A stretch of DNA of 64,000 nt from Haemophilus parainfluenzae (GTDB lineage: Bacteria > Pseudomonadota > Gammaproteobacteria > Enterobacterales > Pasteurellaceae). Shown here piece by piece: positions 39,748-49,831 of the stretch. Each line of letters begins with the position of its first letter. Within the stretch, counting starts at the first letter, position 1. Position numbers and translations under genes: made by a program. The stretch spans positions 62,001 through 126,000 of the forward strand of contig NZ_QEPQ01000002.1 in assembly GCF_003252795.1 (NCBI RefSeq), given 5' to 3'. A model generated the notes under the pieces. It saw nothing but the letters and a program-made list of their open reading frames with translations, did not search any database and was not told the DNA's origin.

Positions 39748-41118
39748 ATGACTAAACATTATGATTATATTGCGATCGGTGGCGGTTCCGGCGGGATTGC
39801 CTCAATTAACCGTGCGGCAAGCTATGGCAAAAAATGTGCAATTATTGAAGCAAAATATCTCGGTGGTACTTGCGTAAACGTAGGTTGTGTACCGAAAAAA
39901 GTGATGTTCTATGGCGCACAAGTGGCAGAAGCGATTAATAGCTATGCACCTGCTTATGGTTTTGATGTAGAAGTGAAAAAGTTTGATTACGCGAAATTAG
40001 TCGAGAGCCGTCAAGCCTACATCGGTCGTATTCATACATCTTACAATAATGTATTAGCAAAAAATAACGTGGATGTTCTAAATGGTTTTGCGCGTTTTAA
40101 AGATGCGAAAACGATTGAAGTGAGCTATGCAGATGGTTCAACAGAATTAGTGACAGCCGATCATATCTTAATTGCGACGGGTGGCCGTCCAAGTATTCCG
40201 GCGGTAAAAGGTGCTGAATACGGAATTGATTCAAATGGTGTATTTGCTTTAAATGAATTACCAAAACGTGTTGCAGTAGTTGGCGCCGGTTATATTGCCG
40301 TTGAATTAGCGGGTGTTTTAAATAGCTTAGGCAGTGAAACACATTTGTTTGTACGCCAACATGCTCCATTGCGTAATCAAGATCCATTGATTGTCGAAAC
40401 CTTAGTTGAAGTGTTAGCACAAGATGGTATCCAATTACATACCAAAGCATTGCCAGAAGAAGTGGTGAAAAATGCGGATGGTTCGCTTACCTTGAAATTA
40501 CAAGATGGCCGAGAAACTACAGTGGATACGTTAATTTGGGCGATTGGTCGTGAACCTGCTACTGATGTGATTAATCTTGAAGTAACAGGCGTGAAAACGA
40601 ATTCACGCGGACAAATTATTGTTGATAAATACCAAAATACAAACGTGCCTGGCATTTATGCTGTAGGTGATATTATCGAAGGTGGTATTGAATTAACACC
40701 AGTTGCCGTGGCGGCAGGTCGTCGTTTGTCTGAGCGTTTATTCAATAACAAACCGAATGAACATTTGGATTACAATCTTGTGCCAACGGTTGTGTTTAGC
40801 CATCCACCAATTGGTACGGTGGGTTTAACTGAACCGCAAGCGATTGAGCAATATGGCGAAGAAAATGTGAAAGTGTATAAATCCTCTTTCACCGCAATGT
40901 ACACCGCGGTTACTGAACATCGTCAACCTTGCCGAATGAAATTAGTGTGTGTCGGCAAAGAAGAAAAAATCGTAGGCTTACACGGCATTGGTTTTGGTGT
41001 GGATGAAATGATTCAAGGTTTTGCGGTGGCAATCAAAATGGGTGCAACTAAAGCAGACTTTGATAATACGGTGGCAATTCACCCAACCGGTTCTGAAGAA
41101 TTTGTCACAATGCGTTAA
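39748..41118 (+). CDS. gor: Glutathione-disulfide reductase Gor
   Basis: Gor reduces GSSG with NADPH using FAD and a redox disulphide. FAD motif [20 protein letters not shown], redox cysteines Cys42 and Cys47 in [21 protein letters not shown] motif [25 protein letters not shown], and the C-terminal catalytic [12 protein letters not shown] are present. I choose ATG 39748 (456 residues, AGGA eight bases upstream); upstream ATG/TTG codons are crowded against the ribosome-binding site. It is transcribed alone and ends at an inverted uptake pair. Confidence 0.96.
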   Translation: MTKHYDYIAIGGGSGGIASINRAASYGKKCAIIEAKYLGGTCVNVGCVPKKVMFYGAQVAEAINSYAPAYGFDVEVKKFDYAKLVESRQAYIGRIHTSYNNVLAKNNVDVLNGFARFKDAKTIEVSYADGSTELVTADHILIATGGRPSIPAVKGAEYGIDSNGVFALNELPKRVAVVGAGYIAVELAGVLNSLGSETHLFVRQHAPLRNQDPLIVETLVEVLAQDGIQLHTKALPEEVVKNADGSLTLKLQDGRETTVDTLIWAIGREPATDVINLEVTGVKTNSRGQIIVDKYQNTNVPGIYAVGDIIEGGIELTPVAVAAGRRLSERLFNNKPNEHLDYNLVPTVVFSHPPIGTVGLTEPQAIEQYGEENVKVYKSSFTAMYTAVTEHRQPCRMKLVCVGKEEKIVGLHGIGFGVDEMIQGFAVAIKMGATKADFDNTVAIHPTGSEEFVTMR

Positions 41119-41131
41119 TTGCAGATAAAGA

Positions 41132-41172
41132 AAGTGCGGTCAAAATCTCTGATGTTTTTGACCGCACTTTTT
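41132..41172. terminator. Inverted uptake-sequence terminator between gor and the amidotransferase gene
   Basis: AAGTGCGGTCAAAA (from 41132) pairs with TTTTGACCGCACTT (to 41169), a 14-bp stem with a 13-base loop and T-run, between convergent genes. Confidence 0.85.
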
Positions 41173-41186
41173 ATTGTGATTTGTTA

Positions 41187-42014
41187 TTAGGCTGCTGCAC
41201 GATTGCCTAATGTACCATCATCTTCCATTTCTTTAGCCACACCGACGACCTCAGCAATTTTGTCCCCTTCTTTGAAGAATACGAAACCACCATGTTCCAT
41301 TTTAACCCAAGGTTCATCTTTGGTGAGAGGGAACGTCGTAATGATGGTGACTTTGTCACCATCTTTTGCGTAATCATTAAAATCGATGACGCCATCATCA
41401 TCAATTCGATGTGCTTTACCAAAAGGGGCTTTACGTGTTAAGTAATGCAAATTGGTTGAGCAGTGGGCGATCATCCATTCCCCATTTGAAAGAATGAAGT
41501 TAAAGGTACCTTTTTGTGAGAGCTCTTTGGTAATATCTTGAATGGCTTCAAAAATTTCCATTTCAGACGGTTTACGGCGGAAACGATTTTTCAAATATTC
41601 CGCCATATAACAAAATGCGGTTTCTGAATCAGTTGAGCCAATAGGCTGACAGAAACTCTCAGACATATCCGGTAATTCTTTTAAATTACCGTTGTGAGCA
41701 AACACCCAATTTTGTCCCCAAATTTCACGAATAAAGGGATGGGTATTTTCAATGGTGACACCGCCTTGTGTTGCCTTGCGAATGTGGGCAATCACATTGA
41801 GCGATTTAATGTTGTATTGTTTTACACAATCTGCAATCGGGGATTGAGATGCAGCGTGGTTATCGCGAAAAATACGCACACCACGACCTTCAAAAAAAGC
41901 GATACCGAAGCCATCTGAATGGCAATCAGTAAGACCAGCACGACGACGGAAACCTTCAAAAGAAAAGACAATATCCGTCGGTGTATTACAGTTCATTCCG
42001 AGTAATTGGCACAT
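41187..42014 (-). CDS. yafJ: Class II glutamine amidotransferase (YafJ type)
   Basis: This 275-residue protein is an Ntn-type class II amidotransferase domain alone, as in E. coli YafJ. Cys2 (MCQLLGMNC) becomes the N-terminal nucleophile after Met removal. RKATQGGVTIENTHPF and FAHNGNLKEL are the glutamine-binding motifs, and GSTDSETAFCYMAEYL follows. Family members include gamma-glutamyl-GMP-type and carnosine-type hydrolases, so the substrate is uncertain. It is a single gene, convergent with gor. Confidence 0.88.
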   Translation of the reverse strand: MCQLLGMNCNTPTDIVFSFEGFRRRAGLTDCHSDGFGIAFFEGRGVRIFRDNHAASQSPIADCVKQYNIKSLNVIAHIRKATQGGVTIENTHPFIREIWGQNWVFAHNGNLKELPDMSESFCQPIGSTDSETAFCYMAEYLKNRFRRKPSEMEIFEAIQDITKELSQKGTFNFILSNGEWMIAHCSTNLHYLTRKAPFGKAHRIDDDGVIDFNDYAKDGDKVTIITTFPLTKDEPWVKMEHGGFVFFKEGDKIAEVVGVAKEMEDDGTLGNRAAA

Positions 42015-42193
42015 AAATTCCTACAACTTATTTTTATATTTTTATAACCTTATAATGTGTACTGATTTAACACCATAATGCGTTGAAATTCAAGATGGAT
42101 AACAAAGGATTTTTAGAAGAAAATGTTACATAAAATAACCTGAAAATCTTTCTGATTGGAAGGCTAGAGATGAGCACTTTATCCAGTCAATAA

Positions 42194-42222
42194 AAAAGGC
42201 GTGTTTATCACGCCTTTTGCTA
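42194..42222 (-). terminator. Terminator of the yhhQ-MFS unit
   Basis: AAAAGGCGTG (42194-42203) pairs with CACGCCTTTT (42209-42218). The minus-strand transcript then runs into a U-run. Confidence 0.83.
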
Positions 42223-42234
42223 TATTTTTTTAGA

Positions 42235-43551
42235 TTATGCTTTAATTTCGGAGCGGCTTTTTAAGAAAAAGAGTGCTATTGTTGAGATCAACATCACAAA
42301 GCCCACGCCCACATATAAACTCTGTTTGTCCCAGCCCATATCTAATAATTGACCCGCAATCGTTGGAGCAAGAATTGCACCAATACGACCGATACCAATC
42401 GACCAGCCTACACCGGTGCTACGAATATCGGCATCATAAGTAAGTGGGTTTAAGGTATAAAGACCGCTGATACAGCCATTCATGAGCGCACCAACTAAAA
42501 TACCGAATACCATCGCAATCCATAAAACGGACGAGGATAAGATAAAGGTAATGATTGCTGCAGAAGATAAGACGGTGAATAAAATTAACACGCCTCGTGC
42601 TGTCCAACGGCTAGCCAGTAAGCCATAGATTAAGGCGCCACAAGTGCCCCCTAATGAGATCATCATTCCGACGCTCACACTTTGCTCTGTTGTCATGCCC
42701 GCTTCTTTTAATAAGGCTGGTGTCCATGAGCTAATAAAATAGAAACTGAACATGATCGCAAAGAAAGCCGTCCAAATTAACAGGGTCGAATGTAAGTATT
42801 TGTCGCTGAATAATTGGCTAATAGGTAATTTAGTCTTAATTTTTTCTGCTTTTTCTGGAAGTTTCCAATCACCGGCTAAACCAATTTTTTTTGCGATTAA
42901 ATTTAACCGCACTTCTGCATTTTTAGGTTGTTTGGAAGTAAGGAAATCAATGGATTCCGGTAACCAAATAAATAGCACCACTAAAAGTAAACCGGTTAAG
43001 ATAGCGCCCGCTAGAAACACTGAACGCCAGCCATATTCACCTTGCAACATTACCGCAAACATACCGCCTAATACCGCACCGATACCAAATCCTGCTGCAT
43101 AGACACTGATCGCAAAGCTACGCCATTTACGAGAGGAATATTCACTGGTGATTACGTTTGTGCCCACTAAAATACCGCCGACACCAAGCCCGGTGATAAC
43201 GCGCCAGAAACCAAGCCATTGATATTGTGAGATAAACGCCGAACCTAACATCCCAATAGCGGAGAGTGATACCGCCATTAATAACAATGGGCGACGACCA
43301 ATTTTATCCGCAAGTGGTGCAAGAAAAAGTGAGCCGGCAGTCATACCAAATAAGCCGGCACTTAATAAATAACCTAACTCAATCCCCGTGAGACCAAATT
43401 CGCCACGAATGGCTGTTGCAGTGAAGGCCAGGGCTAATACATCAAAGCCATCAAGTAAATTCATGATGGCAGCCATGACCACAATCATCCATTGATAAGC
43501 CCCCATTGGGCTTTGTTCTATTTTAGCTCTAAGAGAAAGGGTTTCAGTCAT
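42235..43551 (-). CDS. MFS permease of the aromatic acid:H+ symporter (AAHS) family
   Basis: A 438-residue, 12-helix major facilitator. The MFS signatures fit the AAHS subfamily: LDGFDVLALAFTATAI in helix 1, LADKIGRRPLLLMAV in loop 2-3, and ITGLGVGGILVGTNVITSEYSSRKWRSF in helices 4-5. Well-studied relatives carry 4-hydroxybenzoate or other aromatic acids, but no aromatic catabolic gene is near. It starts 14 bases after the yhhQ stop, with AAGGAA in the gap, so it is on the yhhQ transcript downstream of a preQ1 riboswitch. A role in queuosine precursor uptake is inference from context. Confidence 0.85.
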   Translation of the reverse strand: MTETLSLRAKIEQSPMGAYQWMIVVMAAIMNLLDGFDVLALAFTATAIRGEFGLTGIELGYLLSAGLFGMTAGSLFLAPLADKIGRRPLLLMAVSLSAIGMLGSAFISQYQWLGFWRVITGLGVGGILVGTNVITSEYSSRKWRSFAISVYAAGFGIGAVLGGMFAVMLQGEYGWRSVFLAGAILTGLLLVVLFIWLPESIDFLTSKQPKNAEVRLNLIAKKIGLAGDWKLPEKAEKIKTKLPISQLFSDKYLHSTLLIWTAFFAIMFSFYFISSWTPALLKEAGMTTEQSVSVGMMISLGGTCGALIYGLLASRWTARGVLILFTVLSSAAIITFILSSSVLWIAMVFGILVGALMNGCISGLYTLNPLTYDADIRSTGVGWSIGIGRIGAILAPTIAGQLLDMGWDKQSLYVGVGFVMLISTIALFFLKSRSEIKA

Positions 43552-43565
43552 TGTATTTCCTTAAG

Positions 43566-44273
43566 TTAAGCAAACTGGCGAGAGCTTGCGAGAGATTGAA
43601 GTTTACGCAAAATCATGCTGAGTACCACGCCATAAGCGGGAACAAACAAGACGATGCCGACAAATAATTTAAATAAGTAATCGACAAATCCAAGGCTAAA
43701 CCAATGTTCGGCCATAAATGGATCACTACTTTTATAAAATGCTACACAAAAGAACATAAAGGTATCGGCAAGGGAACCAAATGTCATGGAGCTGCTCGGG
43801 GCAATCCACCATGTTTTTAATTGGCGTAAGCGGTTGAATACTAACACATCTAATAATTGTCCGAAAACATAAGCACAGAAGCTGGCGAACGCAATACGGA
43901 AAACAAACATATTGAATTCACTTAATGCACCTAAACCTTGATATTGTCCATTAGAGAAAATAACCGAAACAATATAACTCACGATAAGTGCTGGAATCAT
44001 TACGATAAAGATGATCCAACGCGCTTCTTTTGCCCCAAATACACGTACCGTTAAATCAGTGGCTAAGAAAATGAATGGGAAAGTGAGTGTGCCCCATGTG
44101 CTGTGGAAGGAAAAATCATCAGAAAAACCAAGTGCGGTCAATTTTAAATTGATTTCAAATGGAATTTGAACGAAATAGTTGCTGGCTGTGATAATGAAGA
44201 TGTGAAATAAGCTTAATAAAATTAAAGCAAAACGTTTTTGTTGATCATTGAAGATCGGAGTATTAATTTTCAT
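43566..44273 (-). CDS. yhhQ: Queuosine precursor transporter YhhQ
   Basis: YhhQ (COG1738, vitamin-uptake-like fold) imports preQ0/preQ1 for queuosine in tRNA. The 235-residue protein has six or so helices, SNYFVQIPFEINLKL, FLATDLTVRVFGAKEARWIIF and the C-terminal half AYVFGQLLDVLVFNRLR and APSSSMTFGSLADTFMFF, which match the family well. The ATG at 44273 follows a ribosome-binding AAGG that is the 3' end of a preQ1-I riboswitch. It is the first gene of a two-gene unit. Confidence 0.92.
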   Translation of the reverse strand: MKINTPIFNDQQKRFALILLSLFHIFIITASNYFVQIPFEINLKLTALGFSDDFSFHSTWGTLTFPFIFLATDLTVRVFGAKEARWIIFIVMIPALIVSYIVSVIFSNGQYQGLGALSEFNMFVFRIAFASFCAYVFGQLLDVLVFNRLRQLKTWWIAPSSSMTFGSLADTFMFFCVAFYKSSDPFMAEHWFSLGFVDYLFKLFVGIVLFVPAYGVVLSMILRKLQSLASSRQFA

Positions 44274-44282
44274 TTTAAGACC

Positions 44283-44319
44283 TTTTTAGTTGGTTAATCG
44301 GGGGTAGGGAACCCGACAT
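44283..44319 (-). promoter_or_regulatory. preQ1-I riboswitch upstream of yhhQ
   Basis: On the minus strand the RNA reads TCGGG-TTCCCTACC-CCCGA followed by the A-rich tail TTAACCAACTAAAAAGG. This is the preQ1-I plan: a 5-bp P1 hairpin with a C-rich loop and a tail that folds back as a pseudoknot. The tail ends in the AAGG ribosome-binding site nine bases before the yhhQ ATG, so ligand binding should block translation of yhhQ. Confidence 0.88.
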
Positions 44320-44425
44320 GAGAAATAAATCCGCCAAATTGGCGAACCGTGAATAATACTAGAATTTATTTGGATTGCAAGAAAGTGCGGTCAAAAAATC
44401 AGGTATTTTATTTAAATTCAATAAA

Positions 44426-44446
44426 AATGATAAGAATTGTTATTTA
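44426..44446 (+). promoter_or_regulatory. Fur box upstream of the siderophore receptor gene
   Basis: AATGATAAGAATTGTTATT is a good match to the Fur consensus (AT-rich, inverted ATGATAA/TTATT halves), 70 bases before the receptor start, overlapping the probable promoter. Iron repression is expected. Confidence 0.75.
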
Positions 44447-44514
44447 CACTAAAATTATATTGTACTAGAATTCTCGGGCATTATTTATTCCACATATGCC
44501 AGGAGAGCATTTCA

Positions 44515-46770
44515 ATGTATAAATCCAATCATTTAAAAACAACATCATTCTTCGCATTAAGTGCGTTAACAATTGCGCTTTTTTCAAACTATTCTCATGC
44601 AGAAGAGAAACTTGAGGAAATTAAAGTTACTGCGGAAGATCAGGTAAAACAATCGCTTGGCTCTTCTCTTGTGACAGCAAAAGATTTAGAGAAACGCCCA
44701 GCGACAAATGATATTTCTGAAGTATTACGCACTATGCCAGGTGTGAATTTAACGGGTAACTCATCTACAGGACAACGCGGAAATAAACGTCAAATTGATA
44801 TTCGTGGTATGGGACCAGAAAATACATTGATTTTAGTGGATGGTAAACCAGTCACTTCTCGTAATGCAGAACGTTATGGAGTGCGTGGTGAACGTAACTC
44901 TCGTGGCGACAGCAACTGGGTACCAGTTGAAGCGATTGAAAAAATTGAAGTATTACGTGGCCCTTCAGCAGCACGCTATGGTTCAGGTGCAATGGGTGGG
45001 GTGGTTAATATTATCACTAAACCTGTTACCAATGATTTACACGGTAGCTTAAGTTATTACACCAACCAACCAGAAGATAGCAAAGAAGGCGCAACGAACC
45101 GTGTAGGTTTTAATCTAAGCGGGGCATTAATTAAAGATGTATTGCAATTCCGTTTATATGGTAACTGGAACAAAACAGAAGCAGATGAAGTCGGCATTAA
45201 TGGCGATCCTGCAATTGCTGGTCGTGAAGGTGTACGTAATAAAGATATTAATGGCCGTTTAGTGTGGAATATCAATGAGAAAAATAAATTAACCTTGGAT
45301 TCTGGCTTCAGTCGTCAAGGCAATATTTATAACGGTGATACACAAAATAGCTCAGCAGGGCTTTACAATAATAAAAACTATCCTGAAACCAAAACCTTGG
45401 CAGGAGGCAAAGCTGAAACCGCTCGTTTATATCGTCAAAACTATGCTTTAACCTATGAAGGTAAATTCGATCATTTCGACAATAAAACCTATATTACTTT
45501 TGATAAAACTAAAAATAGCCGTTTACCAGAATATTTAGCGGGTGGTCCAGAGGGCAGTTATTCGAGTACATCAGCTTTTAGCGATTCTATTCTTAAAAAT
45601 ACGCGTTTTAGTTCTGAATTCTATATCCCATTTACCTTGGGTGTGGATCATATGCTGACAGTTGGTTTTGAAGGTGCACATAGCAGTTTAGATGACGACG
45701 CTTCTATGACACAGTTACTCGGCGGACGACGAGACAAGAATACAGGGAAGGTGCTTTATGATTTGAAAGAACGCCTACCAACCGGCATCTCAAATGTACG
45801 AGGTGGTCATAGCAGTCAAACGGAATGGGCAGTATTTGTTGAAGATAATATTTCAGCAACCCAATCTACCATCCTAACGCCATCTCTGCGTTATGATTAC
45901 AACAGTTATTCTGGTTCTAACGTAAGTGGTGGATTAAACTTCTTACAGAGTCTCAACGATGATTGGAGAATTAAAGGTGGGATTGCAAGAGCTTATAAAG
46001 CACCGAATCTTTATCAAACTAACCCAAATTACCTACTATTTACGTTAGGTCAAGGTTGTCCAACGAATGTACCAAATAATAAAACTTGTTATTTCCAAGG
46101 TAATAGTGACATTAAACCAGAAACCAGCTGGAATAAAGAAATCGGAATTGAATATGATAAAAATGGACTTCTTGCTTCTGTAGCTTACTTCCGTAATGAT
46201 TATCGTAATAAAATCGTATCTGATGGTGAATTTATCGGTTTAACCAACTTAGGTAACTATGTGTATAAATGGGGTAATGCAAACCGCGCAGTGATTGAAG
46301 GTTTTGAAGGTAATCTGACATTACCATTAATCCAAGATAAATTAAACTGGGTGAATAACTTCACTTATATGCATAAAACCAAAAATAAAGATACAGGTAA
46401 CCCGCTTTCTATCGTGCCGAAATATACCTTGAACTCAAGCTTAAGTTATCAAATTACAGATAGCTTAGATGCAATGTTGACTTATACGCAATACGGTAAA
46501 CAAAAATCCCGTAAAAATCCGGAAAACCGTATGGAAAATGGTAACGGCAAAAATATTAATCAGCTAGCTAACTCAGAAGATATCGGTAGCTATGCAGTTT
46601 GGGGATTAAGTGCAGGTTATAATTGGAAAGATACAATCAGCATTCGTGTTGGCGTAAGTAACTTATTTGATAAACGCATTTATCGTTCATCAAGCAGTAC
46701 AAATTACAATGCTCATACTTATAACGAACCTGGTCGTGCTTATTACGCAACAGTTAAATATTCATTTTAA
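44515..46770 (+). CDS. TonB-dependent siderophore receptor, FepA/IrgA type
   Basis: An outer membrane iron receptor of 751 residues from ATG 44515 (AGGAGAG upstream). A Sec signal (SALTIALFSNYSHA) is followed by a TonB box-like EEIKVTA, then the plug domain (DISEVLRTMPGVNLTGN, RQIDIRGMGPENTLILVDGKP, IEKIEVLRGPSAARYGSGAMGGVVNIIT) and a 22-strand barrel ending YATVKYSF with terminal Phe. The plug insert ERYGVRGERNSRGDSNWVP resembles ferric enterobactin receptors (FepA, PfeA, IrgA). An extracellular loop has a disulphide-type pair (GQGCPTN...NKTCYF). Catecholate siderophore import is likely; Haemophilus are not known to make enterobactin. A Fur box controls it. Confidence 0.9.
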   Translation: MYKSNHLKTTSFFALSALTIALFSNYSHAEEKLEEIKVTAEDQVKQSLGSSLVTAKDLEKRPATNDISEVLRTMPGVNLTGNSSTGQRGNKRQIDIRGMGPENTLILVDGKPVTSRNAERYGVRGERNSRGDSNWVPVEAIEKIEVLRGPSAARYGSGAMGGVVNIITKPVTNDLHGSLSYYTNQPEDSKEGATNRVGFNLSGALIKDVLQFRLYGNWNKTEADEVGINGDPAIAGREGVRNKDINGRLVWNINEKNKLTLDSGFSRQGNIYNGDTQNSSAGLYNNKNYPETKTLAGGKAETARLYRQNYALTYEGKFDHFDNKTYITFDKTKNSRLPEYLAGGPEGSYSSTSAFSDSILKNTRFSSEFYIPFTLGVDHMLTVGFEGAHSSLDDDASMTQLLGGRRDKNTGKVLYDLKERLPTGISNVRGGHSSQTEWAVFVEDNISATQSTILTPSLRYDYNSYSGSNVSGGLNFLQSLNDDWRIKGGIARAYKAPNLYQTNPNYLLFTLGQGCPTNVPNNKTCYFQGNSDIKPETSWNKEIGIEYDKNGLLASVAYFRNDYRNKIVSDGEFIGLTNLGNYVYKWGNANRAVIEGFEGNLTLPLIQDKLNWVNNFTYMHKTKNKDTGNPLSIVPKYTLNSSLSYQITDSLDAMLTYTQYGKQKSRKNPENRMENGNGKNINQLANSEDIGSYAVWGLSAGYNWKDTISIRVGVSNLFDKRIYRSSSSTNYNAHTYNEPGRAYYATVKYSF

Positions 46771-46794
46771 TTGAGCGTTTAGAACTGATAGAAA

Positions 46795-46823
46795 AAGTGC
46801 GGTCGATTTTGACCGCACTTTTT
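46795..46823. terminator. Inverted uptake-sequence terminator after the receptor gene
   Basis: AAGTGCGGT (46795-46803) and its complement (46812-46820) with flanking A- and T-runs. Confidence 0.83.
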
Positions 46824-46861
46824 TATTGATTGAATTTGAAAAATGGTGAATTTCAGGTAAT

Positions 46862-46885
46862 AAAAAACCCTGCATAGGCAGGGTT
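46862..46885 (-). terminator. Terminator of rpmE
   Basis: AACCCTGC (46866-46873) pairs with GCAGGGTT (46878-46885); on the minus strand a six-base U-run follows. Confidence 0.82.
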
Positions 46886-46902
46886 CTTCACACAGATTCA
46901 AA

Positions 46903-47115
46903 TTATTTTGTACCTGGGATTTTGAAACGGCTGTTAAAGCGTTCAACACGACCACCAGTATCAACAACACGTTGTTTACCAGTGTAGAATGGGTGGCAGC
47001 TACCGCACACATCAAGGTTGATGTCTTTGCCTAGAGTAGAACGAGTTTTGATCACGTTGCCGCAAGAACAAGTTGCAGTGATCTCTTTATATTCTGGATG
47101 AATACCTTGTTTCAT
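46903..47115 (-). CDS. rpmE: 50S ribosomal protein L31 (zinc-binding type)
   Basis: L31 bridges the 50S central protuberance and the 30S head. The 70-residue protein from ATG 47115 ([12 protein letters not shown]) carries four zinc-ligand cysteines, Cys16 and Cys18 in TCSCGN and Cys37 and Cys40 in DVCGSCHPF, so it is the zinc (C+) paralogue. No zinc-free paralogue (ykgM type) is in this window. The upstream ATG-like codon at 47127 would add four residues. Confidence 0.96.
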   Translation of the reverse strand: MKQGIHPEYKEITATCSCGNVIKTRSTLGKDINLDVCGSCHPFYTGKQRVVDTGGRVERFNSRFKIPGTK

Positions 47116-47308
47116 AGAAAACCTCAAATTGAAGCCACGCCGCTATAAATGCTTTCCACTTACACCGCGTGAGTTAATAATCGCCGACAATCCGGCACCA
47201 AATAGACTGCGAATTATACTGAAAAAATCAAATTGATCAAGAGGTGTGCTTTAGTGATAGAATCATCGCAAAATCTTTGCTTATTTTTGACCGCACTTTA
47301 GGAAAGTT

Positions 47309-48427
47309 ATGTTAGCCCAATCCTCTGTTGATGCCCCTTTTGCCCATTCTGTTTTACATTGGTATGAAAAGTTTGGGCGTAAAAATTTACCTTGGCAGAA
47401 AAATAAAACCCTTTATGGTGTTTGGCTTTCCGAAGTGATGTTACAACAAACTCAAGTTTCCACAGTTATTCCTTATTTTGAGCGATTTATTAAAACCTTT
47501 CCTAATGTGACCGCACTTGCTAATGCATCACAAGATGAAGTGTTGCATCTGTGGACGGGACTAGGTTATTACGCACGTGCGAGAAATTTACATCAAGCCG
47601 CTCAAACAATTAGAGATGAATATCAAGGCGAATTTCCTACGCAATTTGAGCAAGTTTGGGCATTAACAGGTGTGGGACGATCTACAGCCGGGGCAATTTT
47701 ATCTTCTGTGCAAAATCAACCTTATCCGATTTTAGACGGTAATGTGAAACGCGTCCTTTCTCGTTATTTTGCTGTTGAAGGTTGGCCTGGCGAGAAGAAA
47801 GTCGAAAATCAATTATGGCAGTTGAGCGAACAGGTTACACCAACAACGAGAGTGGCGGAATTTAATCAAGCGATGATGGATATCGGTTCGGCGATTTGTA
47901 CTCGAACAAAACCTAAATGCGATTTGTGTCCTTTAAGTAACGATTGCTTAGCCAATAAACTCGAAAAGTGGACAGAGTTTCCAGGAAAGAAACCGAAAAA
48001 ATTGTTGCCAGAAAAACAAAGCTATTTTTTGATTTTATCTCATCAAGGAAAAGTCTGGTTGGAACAGCGTGAAAGCAAAGGCTTATGGGGTGGATTGTAT
48101 TGTTTCCCTCAGTTTGATGATAAACAAACATTATTGAATTATCTGAAAGAGCAAGGGATTACCGAGTATCAAGAGTGGGTAACTTTCCGTCATACGTTTA
48201 GCCATTTTCACTTAGACATTCATCCCATTTATGTTGAAGTTGATCGAAAATCTGAAGAGAGCGATCGTTCAGATTGGAAAAAATTGTCAGAAAAAGGAAA
48301 AGAATCTCAATCTGGTCTATTAAGTGCGGTCAAATATTGGTATGATCCAACGTCACCTGAACAGATCGGGTTAGCTCAGCCTGTGAAAAATTTATTAACG
48401 CAATTTGTAAGGAATTATTATGGCTAG
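47309..48427 (+). CDS. mutY: Adenine DNA glycosylase MutY
   Basis: MutY removes adenine mispaired with 8-oxoguanine. The catalytic Glu42 lies in [13 protein letters not shown], the helix-hairpin-helix in [13 protein letters not shown], the essential Asp143 in [12 protein letters not shown], and the 4Fe-4S ligands are Cys197, Cys204, Cys207 and Cys213 (C-X6-C-X2-C-X5-C). The C-terminal domain (from about 235) is the NUDIX-like 8-oxoG recognition domain. Length 372 is usual. Its last 8 bases overlap yggX; mutY-yggX-mltC is a conserved gammaproteobacterial operon. Confidence 0.97.
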   Translation: MLAQSSVDAPFAHSVLHWYEKFGRKNLPWQKNKTLYGVWLSEVMLQQTQVSTVIPYFERFIKTFPNVTALANASQDEVLHLWTGLGYYARARNLHQAAQTIRDEYQGEFPTQFEQVWALTGVGRSTAGAILSSVQNQPYPILDGNVKRVLSRYFAVEGWPGEKKVENQLWQLSEQVTPTTRVAEFNQAMMDIGSAICTRTKPKCDLCPLSNDCLANKLEKWTEFPGKKPKKLLPEKQSYFLILSHQGKVWLEQRESKGLWGGLYCFPQFDDKQTLLNYLKEQGITEYQEWVTFRHTFSHFHLDIHPIYVEVDRKSEESDRSDWKKLSEKGKESQSGLLSAVKYWYDPTSPEQIGLAQPVKNLLTQFVRNYYG

Positions 48428-48692
48428 AACTGTTTTTTGCGAATATTTGAAACAAGATGCGGAAGGATTGGATTTTCAACTGTATCCCGGTGAATTAGGT
48501 AAACGTATTTTTAATTCAATTAGTAAACAAGCATGGGGCGAATGGATCAAAAAACAAACCATGTTAGTGAACGAGAAAAAACTCAATATGATGAATGCCG
48601 AACATCGTAAATTATTAGAAGAAGAAATGGTGAATTTCTTATTTGAAGGCAAAGATGTGCATATTGAAGGTTACGTTCCCCCATCTAAATAA
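48420..48692 (+). CDS. yggX: Fe(II)-trafficking / oxidative damage protection protein YggX
   Basis: YggX is a small protein linked to protection and repair of Fe-S clusters under oxidative stress. The 90-residue sequence [55 protein letters not shown] and the final GYVPP match the family closely, with the single reactive cysteine at position 7. It overlaps the end of mutY by 8 bases and lies 9 bases before mltC. Confidence 0.95.
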   Translation: MARTVFCEYLKQDAEGLDFQLYPGELGKRIFNSISKQAWGEWIKKQTMLVNEKKLNMMNAEHRKLLEEEMVNFLFEGKDVHIEGYVPPSK

Positions 48693-48701
48693 CAAAAGAT
48701 T

Positions 48702-49781
48702 ATGAAAAAGTATTTATTATTGGCGCTACTTCCGCTTTTATATGCTTGTAGCGACTCGCCAACCCATCGACGTGGCATTAATTATGACGAAGTGTTTTCA
48801 AAAGACACGCAAGGTTTAGATATTTTAACTGGTCAATTCTCCCATAATATCGATCGTATTTGGGGGGTAAATGAGCTTTTAGTGGCGAGTCGTAAAGACT
48901 ACGTGAAATACACGGACTCTTTCTATACGCGTAGCCACGTAAGCTTTGACGAAGGTACAATTATTGTTGAAACTCAACAAGACCTTAATCGCTTACACAA
49001 TGCGATTGTCCATACTTTATTGATGGGTTCTGATGCGAAAGGGATCGACTTATTTGCATCTGGCGATGTACCGATTAGTACGCGCCCTTTCTTATTAGGT
49101 CAGGTTGTGGATAACAATGGTCAGCAAATTGCTAACCAAGTGATTGCAAGTAACTTTGCGACTTATTTAATCCAAAATAAATTACAAACTCGCCGCTTAC
49201 AAAATGGCAACACTGTGCAATTTGTCGTGATCTCAATGATTGCAAACCACGTTGAAGTGCGTGCACAAAAATATATTCCATTAGTCCGTAAAGCCGCAGA
49301 ACGCTATGGTATTGATGAAAGCTTGATTTTAGGTATTATGCAAACAGAATCTAGCTTCAACCCGTATGCGATTAGTTATGCGAATGCAATCGGCTTAATG
49401 CAAGTGGTACCAAGCACAGCAGGTCGCGATGTGTTTGCGATGAAAGGTAAAGGTGGACAACCATCTGCACGTTACCTTTATGATCCTGCAAATAACATTG
49501 ATGCGGGTGTCTCTTACTTATGGATTCTGCAAAATCAATATTTAGATGGTATTACAAACCCTACCTCTAAACGTTTTGCAATGATTTCTGCCTACAACAG
49601 TGGTGCAGGTGCAGTATTACGCGTATTCGATGAGGATAAAGATGAGGCGATCTATAAGATCAACCAGATGTATCCAGAACAAGTGTATCGTATCTTAACG
49701 ACTGCACACCCATCCTCACAAGCAAGAAACTACTTGTTGAAAGTGGATGCGGCGCAGAAGAAATTCCGCGTAAGACGATAA
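48702..49781 (+). CDS. mltC: Membrane-bound lytic murein transglycosylase C
   Basis: MltC is an outer-membrane lipoprotein that cleaves peptidoglycan to anhydro-muropeptides. A lipoprotein signal ends LLPLLYAC with Cys16 lipidated. The C-terminal SLT domain has the catalytic glutamate in [35 protein letters not shown] (Glu of QTESSF) and [15 protein letters not shown]. The N-terminal half is the MltC-specific domain. The length of 359 matches E. coli. Last gene of mutY-yggX-mltC, followed by a terminator. Confidence 0.95.
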   Translation: MKKYLLLALLPLLYACSDSPTHRRGINYDEVFSKDTQGLDILTGQFSHNIDRIWGVNELLVASRKDYVKYTDSFYTRSHVSFDEGTIIVETQQDLNRLHNAIVHTLLMGSDAKGIDLFASGDVPISTRPFLLGQVVDNNGQQIANQVIASNFATYLIQNKLQTRRLQNGNTVQFVVISMIANHVEVRAQKYIPLVRKAAERYGIDESLILGIMQTESSFNPYAISYANAIGLMQVVPSTAGRDVFAMKGKGGQPSARYLYDPANNIDAGVSYLWILQNQYLDGITNPTSKRFAMISAYNSGAGAVLRVFDEDKDEAIYKINQMYPEQVYRILTTAHPSSQARNYLLKVDAAQKKFRVRR

Positions 49782-49798
49782 TTTCTACGATGAAATAC

Positions 49799-49831
49799 AA
49801 TGCCCGAAAGAATTTTCGGGCATTATTTTTT
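49799..49831 (+). terminator. Terminator of the mutY-yggX-mltC operon
   Basis: AATGCCCGAAA (49799-49809) pairs with TTTCGGGCATT (49814-49824), then T residues. Confidence 0.85.
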
